A DNA stretch of 11,157 nucleotides from Proteobacteria bacterium UBA6920 (GTDB lineage: Bacteria; Pseudomonadota; Gammaproteobacteria; SG8-11), in NCBI GenBank assembly GCA_002448875.1, contig DKAS01000124.1, positions 323-11,479 on the forward strand, in the 5' to 3' direction. Shown here piece by piece: positions 6,011 to 11,157 of the stretch. Below the pieces are notes generated by a model. That model was not told where the DNA came from, did not search any database, and saw only the letters and a program-made list of their open reading frames with translations. Positions within the stretch are counted from its first letter, which is position 1; each line of letters begins with the position of its first letter. The translations under genes were made by a program, and so were the position numbers.

Positions 6011-6946
6011 ATGAACAAGACCTACAATAGCGACACCCCTGTTTATAGAGGCGATCGTATTCACCTGGATTTCCACGGTTCCGCATCGAACGAATGCCGA
6101 CTGGACACCCAACCGGGACAATCTGACCGGCGCGCCGCCAATGCGACCGCACCGGCAAACACAGCAGTACGCCATGCACGGGCACCGCTTGATTCCTCCA
6201 ACGCTGCAGCCAAATTGGTGCACCACCCTGATCCCATGGTGATCACGGAGCATCACCTGGCTACCCTCTCCGCCACCCCACACTTCCTGCCCGACCATGA
6301 CTTGCAGGTGGCCGCAAATGAACATTTTGATTTTATAAAGACGCGCTTTGGAAAATTCCTCGGCCGGAGCGCCGCACGCAATGCATCGCTGGCAGCGGGT
6401 TTTTCCATGCTGCTGCTCGCCGGTTTTCTTGTGCTGAATCATGCACCGGAACAGGTGGCCGACATTAGTGCGCCGCAGACCATTCCCGCACCAGCCGGGC
6501 AAGAGCAAGCAAACCTTCCTGCGCCAGGACTGACCGCCGACCAGCTTGCGATCCAGGACTCGATCCAGGCGCCGCACCAACCCACCGCCCTGGCGCCATC
6601 CATAGTTACGCCGGCGCCGGTCGGCAGCAACGAAAACACCCTCTACTACAAGGAAGTATTCGCGGATCTGTTGAACACCTTCACTCTGGACAGGTTGGAA
6701 AAAAATGCGCCCATGATCTACTCAATGGCCAGAGCCAGCGCGAAATCTCCCAGTCTGTTGACCCATGTCACCGGCTACAGCAGCGGCATCAAGAAGTCCG
6801 CGCTGGATCTGAAAGTTTCACCCACTGAATTCGAATTCCAGGCCCCCGAAACCACCAAAGTAAAAAGTTTTCTGACCGATGCGGAAATCCTCCGCAGCCT
6901 GGACAGCGATATCATCAAAGAATTCAGCGCTGACGCAACCATGTAA
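6011..6946 (+). CDS. Unrecognised single-pass membrane protein (hypothetical)
   Basis: I do not recognise this 311-residue protein. ATG 6011 is well supported by GGAGGT at 6001-6006. It has three parts. Residues 1-124 are hydrophilic, His/Ala/Asp rich (HHPDP at 71-75, EHH at 80-82) and end in a basic patch (KTRFGKFLGRSAAR). Residues 125-143 form one transmembrane helix (SLAAGFSMLLLAGFLVL). Residues 152-206 are a Pro/Ala/Gln linker, followed by a mixed C-terminal domain (207-311) beginning NENTLYYKEVFADLL. The basic patch predicts an N-in, C-out inner-membrane topology with a periplasmic C-terminus. That organisation resembles membrane-anchored signalling or envelope-scaffold proteins such as anti-sigma or secretion accessory proteins, but no family motif is visible. 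It stands alone, with intergenic DNA before it and a hairpin directly after it. Confidence 0.8.
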   Translation: MNKTYNSDTPVYRGDRIHLDFHGSASNECRLDTQPGQSDRRAANATAPANTAVRHARAPLDSSNAAAKLVHHPDPMVITEHHLATLSATPHFLPDHDLQVAANEHFDFIKTRFGKFLGRSAARNASLAAGFSMLLLAGFLVLNHAPEQVADISAPQTIPAPAGQEQANLPAPGLTADQLAIQDSIQAPHQPTALAPSIVTPAPVGSNENTLYYKEVFADLLNTFTLDRLEKNAPMIYSMARASAKSPSLLTHVTGYSSGIKKSALDLKVSPTEFEFQAPETTKVKSFLTDAEILRSLDSDIIKEFSADATM

Positions 6947-6950
6947 CCCG

Positions 6951-6973
6951 CGGCGGGTAGAGATTACCCGCCG
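6951..6973 (+). terminator. Hairpin after the unrecognised membrane protein gene
   Basis: CGGCGGGTA (6951-6959) pairs perfectly with TACCCGCCG (6965-6973) around a 5-nt loop: a 9-bp GC-rich stem starting 4 nt past the TAA stop. Downstream DNA (GCTTCCTGTCC) is pyrimidine rich but has no real T-run. It probably marks the 3' end of the gene, with less certainty about intrinsic termination. Confidence 0.55.
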
Positions 6974-7119
6974 GCTTCCTGTCCTCATCCCTCCCGCCCC
7001 GGACCGGCATCAACCCGCCCCCGGACAATCATCAACGCACATGCGAAATCAGCGGATGGCCGTTTTTCATGACCATGCCAGCCGGTGTTGGTTGACGCCG
7101 TGCCGGGCGCAGTTGTTGA

Positions 7120-7148
7120 TTGCCCGCAAAGCTACGGGTTGGTATGGT
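7120..7148 (+). promoter_or_regulatory. Candidate sigma-70 promoter for the DUF4386 gene
   Basis: TTGCCC (7120-7125) and TATGGT (7143-7148) are separated by 17 bp, and TGG just before the -10 gives an extended -10 motif. Each hexamer matches consensus at 4 of 6 positions. Transcription would start near 7155. This favours ATG 7188 over ATG 7161 as the start codon, since the latter would have almost no leader. Confidence 0.4.
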
Positions 7149-7187
7149 GTCACTCATGGGATGAATAAAGAACATGGAGACAGCGCC

Positions 7188-7919
7188 ATGAATGGCCTCG
7201 AGACAAGCAACCCCAACCAATTGGCAAGAATCGTCGGCTTTCTATACGGACCGCTGATGATGGTGCTAGGCCCCCTGGGCATTGTTTATACGCCTACCGT
7301 TCTCGTCGTACCGGGAGATGCGCTGACCACGGCACACAATATCATGGAAAATACCGGCATTTTCCGCCTGTGTATCTTGACGGCATTGATCGTGCAAGTC
7401 ACTCATCTCGGCATCGTGCTTCTTTTGTATAAACTGCTCAATCCGGTGAATAAGAATCTTGCTGCGCTCATGGTCATCTTCATGCTCGTCAGCATCCCGA
7501 TCACCATGCTCAATGAGATCAATCATTTGGTCATCCCGTTGCTGTTGAGCGACGCCAGCTACCTGCAGGTGTTTTCGCCGGAGCAGTTGCAAGCATGGGC
7601 GCTGGTATTTCATGGCTTGCACGAATTCGTAATCAACAGTATCGCCAGTATATTCTGGGGGCTCTGGCTTCTTCCCATGGGTTATCTGGTTATCAAAGCG
7701 GATTTCATATCCAGGATACCGGGCATTCTGTTGCTTGTGGCGGGCTCAGGCTATCTGATCGATGCAATCGCTAAAACGCTTTCGTCCGACTACAGCGCCT
7801 CGCTGTTCGCGGACCTTGTTTCCGTCTTGCTGTTCGCGGAAATCGTCTTTCCGTTCTGGCTGCTGATCAGAGGCGTCGACGTCGAAAAATGGCGGCGTGC
7901 GGCTCGCCACGCGACGTGA
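7188..7919 (+). CDS. DUF4386 domain-containing multi-pass membrane protein
   Basis: A 243-residue hydrophobic protein matching the DUF4386 pattern along its length: LARIVGFLYGPLMMVLGPLG near the N-terminus, VPGDALTTAHNI, FRLCILTAL, a LLYKLLNPVNKNLAALM loop, then GLWLLPMGYLVIKADFISRIPGILLLVAGSGYLIDA. I expect six or seven inner-membrane helices. The family has no known function. ATG 7188 is preceded by GGAGA 7 nt upstream; the in-frame ATG at 7161 lacks a Shine-Dalgarno and would add nine residues (MNKEHGDSA). It is apparently monocistronic, with its own promoter candidate and a convergent neighbour with a strong terminator 112 bp on. Base and codon use looks like the neighbours. Confidence 0.87.
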   Translation: MNGLETSNPNQLARIVGFLYGPLMMVLGPLGIVYTPTVLVVPGDALTTAHNIMENTGIFRLCILTALIVQVTHLGIVLLLYKLLNPVNKNLAALMVIFMLVSIPITMLNEINHLVIPLLLSDASYLQVFSPEQLQAWALVFHGLHEFVINSIASIFWGLWLLPMGYLVIKADFISRIPGILLLVAGSGYLIDAIAKTLSSDYSASLFADLVSVLLFAEIVFPFWLLIRGVDVEKWRRAARHAT

Positions 7920-7973
7920 TGACGAGCCTGCCCCATGGGACTGCGCCCGACCGGCCAAGCCGGCAGCCACCGA

Positions 7974-8007
7974 CAAGAAAACAGCCGGGCTCCACCTGGA
8001 ACCCGGC
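7974..8007 (-). terminator. Rho-independent terminator of the HAF/DUF11 gene
   Basis: On the minus strand GCCGGG (8007-8002) pairs with CCCGGC (7989-7984). Inside, TCC pairs with GGA around a 4-nt loop, with one mismatch between the stems. It is followed directly by TGTTTTCTTG (7983-7974). It lies 25 nt past the TAG stop of the HAF gene and is the most canonical terminator in the window. It works only in this direction, since no T-run follows on the plus strand. Confidence 0.8.
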
Positions 8008-8031
8008 CGGCCGCTATCGGCGATCTACGGT

Positions 8032-9747
8032 CTATTTCACCGTTGTGGTCACGCTTGCGCTGTTATTCACGCCATTGCCGTCAGTCACTGCGGATGACAC
8101 GCGGGCGGTATTGGTGAATAGGCCGCGGCTCCTTGCCTGTACCGTTATGCTGACTGTGGCATGCTGGGTATTGGCCAGCGAACCGAGATTGCAGGACACG
8201 GTGCTGGTACCGCTGCAAACTCCCGGGGACGCGGTAGCCGACACGAACTTCATGCCGCTGGGCAGCACATCGGTGAGTATCACGCCGGTCGCACCTGCCG
8301 GCCCGCCGTTGTACACGCTGATGGTGTAGGTGAGATTGGACAGGCGTTTCACCGCGCTCGCACTGGCGGTCATCGATACCGCCAGGTCCGCCGTGGCGCT
8401 GCTTACGTAAACGCTTACCGCCGCCGTATTGTTGAAGGTGTTGTTCTCAGGCTCCGCACCGTTCACGCTGGCACTATTGAGCAACTGACCGGAAACATTG
8501 GCAACGACGGTTAACTGCACGGTAACCGACGCGCCGCCGGCCAGCGTATTCAGCGCGCAGTTAACTACCGCCGTACCCGAGCAACTTCCTTGCGATGCCG
8601 TCGCGCTGACCAGGGTCACGCTCGCAGGCAGCGCATCAGTAACGATCACGTTCGTCGCGGACTGCGAGCCGCCGTTGCCGACAGTCAATGTGTAGGTGAA
8701 CGGCGTGCCGACAACCAGTGAGCCAGGAGAACCGGCCATCGCGATGGTTAAATCGGTTGCCGGCGCCGCCGGCGTCAAGCGATAACCGCCGTCGGGATAG
8801 GCGCAACCAATGGCGATATGTCCGTTATCGTTGATGCCAACGGCAGCGCAGCCGGTGGTACCTACTACTGCGCCGAGGTCGGTAAACACAGCGTTTTTCC
8901 ACAGGAATGGGGTTGCCGAGTTATTGGCGGGAAATCGCGCTGTACCGACGATATCACCATTGCCATTGATCGCCGCCGGCTGCATCACCGCACCGGCGGC
9001 AATGCTTCCAAGATCGACCATCACGTTGTTTTCCCAGGTAAAAAGACGATCGCCGGAACGACCGACGACGCGGCCGTTGTCGTTGATCGCGTAAGCCTCG
9101 CTGACCGACTGGCCCGGCAGGGTTCCGAGATCGATGATCGCACCGCTGCGCCACAGCACCGCATGCGCGTCCGATGCAGACGTATAAGAATAGCCGACGA
9201 CATCACCCGCGTTGTTGATTCCGGTGGCCACACTCGTCGTCCGCCCCGGTAAGGTACCGAGATCGACCGTGATACCGCCATTCACCATATAGGCGCGGTA
9301 TTGGTAGGTCGCGCCATCCGTAAACAGACCGGTACCGGCAACCCTGCCGAAATCATTCAGCAATGTCGGCGCGGGAAAACGTATAGCCGGATCGATGTTT
9401 ATCGTGCTCAGCACGCCGTCCTGCCACAGGTAGGGACCATAGTAATATCCCAGGACTTGACCGCTGCTATTGATCGCGCTCGCGCTCGACTCCCCGGAGT
9501 CTCCGGGAAACAAGGCGGTAACCGCACCGCTGGCATCCCACGTAACCGCAGTGGTTGAATCGAGGCGAAAAACCGAGCCCACGACGGTGCCGGCCGCGTT
9601 GATTCCGGATACATAATATTCCTTAAAGCCGTACGGAACGTCCTGTAACGGCGTAACAATATAATCCGCCGCCGATGCCGGCGCAGCGGCACTGGCAATG
9701 AGTGATGAAAATGCCGCAAAACCAAATGTTCTAAATATTGTTTTCAT
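8032..9747 (-). CDS. Secreted HAF-repeat protein with two C-terminal DUF11 domains
   Basis: A 571-residue exported protein. Residues 1-26 are a Sec signal peptide with basic start, hydrophobic core and ASA|AD cleavage site. Residues 27 to about 325 are HAF repeats (units like DLGTLPG followed by AxxINxxGxVVG), with at least six copies: SGINAAGTVVG, SAINSSGQVLG, TGINNAGDVVG, YAINDNGRVVG, AAINGNGDIVG and VGINDNGHIAIG. Such repeats are predicted beta-propeller-like. Residues 331-450 and 453-571 are two DUF11 (COG1361-type) beta-sandwich domains, each with a cysteine pair (GSCSG/VNCAL and GVCSG/VSCNL), probably disulfides. No LPXTG or PEP-CTERM anchor is present, so it is released or held noncovalently. 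CCTCCT at 9752-9757 gives the AGGAGG site for ATG 9747. It is divergent from the ECF sigma operon. Confidence 0.9.
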   Translation of the reverse strand: MKTIFRTFGFAAFSSLIASAAAPASAADYIVTPLQDVPYGFKEYYVSGINAAGTVVGSVFRLDSTTAVTWDASGAVTALFPGDSGESSASAINSSGQVLGYYYGPYLWQDGVLSTINIDPAIRFPAPTLLNDFGRVAGTGLFTDGATYQYRAYMVNGGITVDLGTLPGRTTSVATGINNAGDVVGYSYTSASDAHAVLWRSGAIIDLGTLPGQSVSEAYAINDNGRVVGRSGDRLFTWENNVMVDLGSIAAGAVMQPAAINGNGDIVGTARFPANNSATPFLWKNAVFTDLGAVVGTTGCAAVGINDNGHIAIGCAYPDGGYRLTPAAPATDLTIAMAGSPGSLVVGTPFTYTLTVGNGGSQSATNVIVTDALPASVTLVSATASQGSCSGTAVVNCALNTLAGGASVTVQLTVVANVSGQLLNSASVNGAEPENNTFNNTAAVSVYVSSATADLAVSMTASASAVKRLSNLTYTISVYNGGPAGATGVILTDVLPSGMKFVSATASPGVCSGTSTVSCNLGSLANTQHATVSITVQARSRGLFTNTARVSSAVTDGNGVNNSASVTTTVK

Positions 9748-9803
9748 AGGCCCTCCTGACTTGGCTGAGTTTCTGTCGCATCGTCGTCGGCTGCATCGTC
9801 AGC

Positions 9804-9827
9804 ATGGGCAGATTAATATCCGCCCAT
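9804..9827. promoter_or_regulatory. 24-bp imperfect palindrome upstream of the HAF gene, candidate operator
   Basis: ATGGGCAG (9804-9811) and CCGCCCAT (9820-9827) face each other over an AT-rich centre. Nine of the twelve symmetric pairs match, including the outer six. It lies 57-80 bp upstream of the HAF start codon. The half-site ATGGGCAG recurs exactly at 10187-10194 (+) and 10123-10130 (-), near the sigma gene, which suggests a shared DNA-binding protein. Confidence 0.5.
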
Positions 9828-9867
9828 CGCGGGATCGACGCCAGTTTCCCAACGCGAACAGCGGGCG

Positions 9868-9978
9868 ATGACAGATATTCCGTATCTTCAAAAAAATTTC
9901 CCGGACGTCGCGGTTAGCCGAGCATCACCGCGACACAAGGCCGTACTTGCAGTACAAAGCGGCAGTGCGCGCGCCTGA
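9868..9978 (+). CDS. Possible 36-residue small protein or leader peptide
   Basis: ATG 9868 opens a 36-codon frame ending at TGA 9978, starting MTDIPYLQKNFPDVAVSR and ending in a basic/Ala-rich tail. The only ribosome-binding-like sequence upstream is a weak GCGGGCG. What raises interest is position: a plus-strand terminator begins 13 nt after the stop and no other plus-strand gene precedes it. I recognise no family. It could equally be chance within a noncoding RNA; the 9907-9934 hairpin lies inside it. Confidence 0.2.
   Translation: MTDIPYLQKNFPDVAVSRASPRHKAVLAVQSGSARA
9907..9934. other. Strong hairpin in the divergent intergenic region
   Basis: GTCGCGGT (9907-9914) and ACCGCGAC (9927-9934) are perfectly complementary, an 8-bp stem with a 12-nt loop. 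No T-run follows closely on either strand: the nearest on the minus strand, at 9898-9890, begins 8 nt past the stem. Possible roles are a structural element of a plus-strand small RNA or a hairpin in an HAF leader transcript. Confidence 0.45.
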
Positions 9979-9990
9979 GCCATCGCTTTT

Positions 9991-10027
9991 ATCGCCTGTA
10001 TATTTTTTCTACAGACGATGTTTTTTT
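9991..10027 (+). terminator. Orphan plus-strand rho-independent terminator
   Basis: ATCG-C-CTGTA (9991-10000) pairs with TACAG-A-CGAT (10010-10019): nine pairs with one C-A mismatch and a 9-nt loop. GTTTTTTT (10020-10027) follows immediately. Direction is clear, because on the minus strand the stem is followed by ATAAAAGCG without a T-run. No conventional plus-strand gene ends here: the preceding gene on this strand is DUF4386, almost 2.1 kb back. It therefore either ends an unannotated small transcript or shields the sigma operon from transcription antisense to the HAF gene. Confidence 0.5.
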
Positions 10028-10118
10028 GGATTGCTGATCTCTTTAAATAAATTTGGCGTATGATTGCGCCCAAATTCATACTTACGCCGACCTCATTGCC
10101 ATCTGACCCGTTGTTTGT

Positions 10119-10195
10119 CGCCCTGCCCATGATTTTTTTTCGCCACCAACATTCCACGGAATAAATTCGCCAAGCAGGGCGTTTAGATGGGCAGG
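10119..10195 (+). promoter_or_regulatory. Competing inverted repeats around the ECF sigma start
   Basis: One left arm (10119-10130) can pair with either of two right arms. CGCCCTGC (10119-10126) is complementary to GCAGGGCG (10174-10181), which contains the likely Shine-Dalgarno. CCTGCCCAT (10122-10130) is complementary to ATGGGCAGG (10187-10195), which contains the ATG. The two pairings exclude each other. This could be a translational switch in the sigma leader, or simply DNA operator half-sites. Confidence 0.3.
10158..10185 (+). promoter_or_regulatory. Possible ECF-type promoter before the sigma gene
   Basis: GGAATA (10158-10163) and CGTTTA (10180-10185), 16 bp apart, resemble the GGAAC ... 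CGTC layout of many ECF-dependent promoters, which usually include the sigma gene's own. If used, transcription would start near or past ATG 10187, so the protein would have to start downstream, probably at TTG 10247. Confidence 0.3.
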
Positions 10196-10744
10196 ACCCT
10201 AGGAGCGGCCGGGCACGGGCGCCAGGCTGGATGGAGAAAGCGCTCATTGAGTAATTTCGGACAGGCTTTGCTGGAACACGCACCGGCTCTGCACCGGTAC
10301 GCACGCGCATTGACCGGTGACCGATCGCGCGCCGACGATTTGCTGCAGGATTGCCTGGAGCGCGCGCTGGCGCACATGCATCAATACCAGCCAGGCACCA
10401 ACCTCAAAGCCTGGCTATTTACCATAATGCATCATTTGTTCGTCAGCGAATTACGCAGCAAACTCCGCCACCCCGAGGCAGTGACACTGACCGACCTCGA
10501 GGTGGAGGCGCCGAATATCACCACCGACTCCGCCACCCTGGACGACCTGGACACGGCGCTGGCCAGACTGCCGCCGGACCACCGGTCGGTGCTGATGCTG
10601 GTGTGTGTCGAAGGCTGGGGTTACCAGGACGCGGCCCGTATCCTGGAAGTGCCCCTGGGCACAGTGATGTCGCGCCTGCATCGCGCGCGCGAGGCCATGC
10701 GCAAACATCTGTTCGCCGCCGATGAGCCGGGAGCAATGTCATGA
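10187..10744 (+). CDS. ECF-family RNA polymerase sigma factor
   Basis: A sigma-70 family factor of the extracytoplasmic-function type, 185 residues from ATG 10187. Regions 2 and 4 are clear. Counting from the alternative TTG 10247 (165 aa), region 2.1-2.2 is HAPALHRYARALTGDRSRADDLLQDCLERAL (given here by ends only: about 11-41), region 2.4 is AWLFTIMHHLFVSELR (55-70), and region 4 runs about 104-155 with RLPPDHRSVLMLV, YQDAARILEVPLGTV and MSRLHRAR. No region 3 or C-terminal extension is present. The start is unsettled: ATG 10187 has AGGG 7 nt upstream, but the extra 20 residues look non-conserved and basic, while TTG 10247 starts exactly where homologues begin and has GGAG upstream. The stop overlaps the anti-sigma start by ATGA, implying translational coupling. 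It directs RNA polymerase to stress or envelope promoters; the signal is unknown. Confidence 0.92.
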   Translation: MGRTLGAAGHGRQAGWRKRSLSNFGQALLEHAPALHRYARALTGDRSRADDLLQDCLERALAHMHQYQPGTNLKAWLFTIMHHLFVSELRSKLRHPEAVTLTDLEVEAPNITTDSATLDDLDTALARLPPDHRSVLMLVCVEGWGYQDAARILEVPLGTVMSRLHRAREAMRKHLFAADEPGAMS

Positions 10745-11157
10745 GCGAGCGCATGATTACCGACACACACTTGCACGCCTATATCGACGGCCAGCTGGAC
10801 GCGGCGCAGCGCGCCGTGGTCGATGCCTGGCTGCGCGCGCACCCGGCGCATGCGCAGCGACTGGCCCGCTACCAGGAAATTTCCCAGCAGCTGCGCACGC
10901 GCTTTGCCGCCGAACCTGCCGCCGCCTTGCCGGATTCGGTATTGCGCCTGCTGCAGGCGACAGCGCCGGAGCCGGAGCCGGAGCCGGAGCCGAGGCTGGA
11001 GCTGGAGCTGGAGCCGTCGCATCACGTAGATAATATTTTCACACCACCCACGCAATTCGCACTACCTGCCTGGTGGCGACGGGTCGCCGCCATGGCGGCC
11101 TTCTTGTTCCTGGGCACCGTCGCCGGCTGGTTGCTGCACTCCGGCGCGCGCAGCATC
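10741..11157 (+). CDS. Membrane-anchored anti-sigma factor, 3' end missing
   Basis: The open frame runs from ATG 10741 to the window edge (139 residues). Residues 8-55 (HLHAYIDGQLD, then AWLRAHPAHAQRLARYQ) form an anti-sigma-domain helix pair of the kind that binds the ECF factor, but the HxxxCxxC zinc motif of classical ZAS proteins is absent. Residues 76-92 are a PE/LE repeat (four PE units, PR, then LE units). WWRR (111-114) precedes a transmembrane helix at about 115-132 ending GWLLHSG, and a periplasmic domain would follow beyond the window. It is expected to hold the sigma factor inactive at the inner membrane until a periplasmic signal arrives. The ATGA overlap with the sigma gene is the usual arrangement for such pairs and fixes the start. 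Confidence 0.88.
   Translation, partial: MSERMITDTHLHAYIDGQLDAAQRAVVDAWLRAHPAHAQRLARYQEISQQLRTRFAAEPAAALPDSVLRLLQATAPEPEPEPEPRLELELEPSHHVDNIFTPPTQFALPAWWRRVAAMAAFLFLGTVAGWLLHSGARSI
10966..11016 (+). repeat. In-frame hexanucleotide repeat inside the anti-sigma gene
   Basis: Four CCGGAG units (10966-10989), then CCGAGG, then three CTGGAG units (10996-11013) and CCG. The repeat encodes Pro-Glu then Leu-Glu dipeptides. Because the unit is six bases, slippage would change linker length without shifting frame. Confidence 0.9.

Larger units (their letters stand above)
9748..10186. promoter_or_regulatory. Divergent intergenic region between the HAF gene and the ECF sigma operon
   Basis: These 439 bp hold no ORF of ordinary gene length. 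They are AT-richer than their surroundings at 9985-10080 and unusually dense in structure: a 24-bp imperfect palindrome (9804-9827), an 8-bp-stem hairpin (9907-9934), a 5-bp hairpin GTACT/AGTAC (9943-9955), a plus-strand terminator (9991-10027), a possible ECF-type promoter (10158-10185) and competing inverted repeats at the sigma start (10119-10195). TATGAT (10059-10064) is a -10-like hexamer with no matching -35. Separate entries describe the main elements. Confidence 0.6.

Noticed and set aside
10054..10067. Sigma-54-like promoter (TGGC ... TTGC) upstream of the sigma gene
   Set aside because: Only 9 nt separate GG and GC instead of the strict 10, and no enhancer-binding protein is nearby.
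9888..10310. Minus-strand open frame of 140 codons across the divergent region into the sigma gene
   Set aside because: Overlaps the conserved start of the ECF sigma coding region, no protein-like composition, no ribosome binding site; it also crosses the poly-T terminator tract.
1..11157. Mobile element, phage, CRISPR or toxin-antitoxin signature
   Set aside because: No transposase or integrase motifs, no terminal repeats flanking genes, no regularly spaced repeat array and no small overlapping toxin/antitoxin pair were seen.

Overview
The window looks like a chromosomal segment of a free-living, moderately GC-rich proteobacterium. Gammaproteobacteria is most likely by protein style (DODA/YgiD, CrgA-like LysR, DUF4386, ECF sigma/anti-sigma pair), but Betaproteobacteria cannot be excluded from sequence alone. 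I see no tRNA, rRNA, transposase, integrase, phage gene or CRISPR array. Almost everything is an accessory regulatory, redox or envelope function.

Layout: (1) The window opens inside a BCP/PrxQ-type peroxiredoxin (2-355, +) and continues with a LysR regulator (512-1423, +). That regulator converges, with 3 bp between stop codons, on an EamA/DMT-family exporter (1427-2404, -). (2) A minus-strand run, F420-reductase-like NADP oxidoreductase (4032-4673), DoxX-family membrane protein (3490-3933) and DODA/YgiD extradiol dioxygenase (2661-3485), is divergently paired with a CrgA-like LysR gene (4816-5706, +). This is a compact putative operon for oxidation or detoxification of aromatic or quinone-like compounds, with a 142-bp shared control region that holds two inverted repeats. 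(3) Next come a 311-aa single-pass membrane protein I do not recognise (6011-6946, +), with a hairpin after it, and a DUF4386 multi-pass membrane protein (7188-7919, +). (4) A 571-aa secreted protein made of HAF repeats plus two DUF11 domains (8032-9747, -) ends in a good rho-independent terminator. (5) A 439-bp divergent intergenic region separates it from an ECF sigma factor gene (10187-10744, +), which overlaps a cut-off anti-sigma factor gene (10741-11157, +) by ATGA.

How they may work together: the dioxygenase/DoxX/oxidoreductase set is probably expressed as a unit under the divergent LysR. The ECF sigma and its membrane-anchored anti-sigma form a signalling pair. The neighbouring HAF-DUF11 surface protein is a candidate target because the intergenic region carries four copies of one half-site, ATGGGC(A/G)G: two as a palindrome upstream of the HAF gene and two flanking the sigma start. 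That region also contains an orphan plus-strand terminator with upstream hairpins and a 36-codon ORF, which may mark an unannotated small RNA or leader gene. The most novel items are this intergenic region and the unrecognised membrane protein. The metabolic genes belong to known families, though their joint substrate is unknown.
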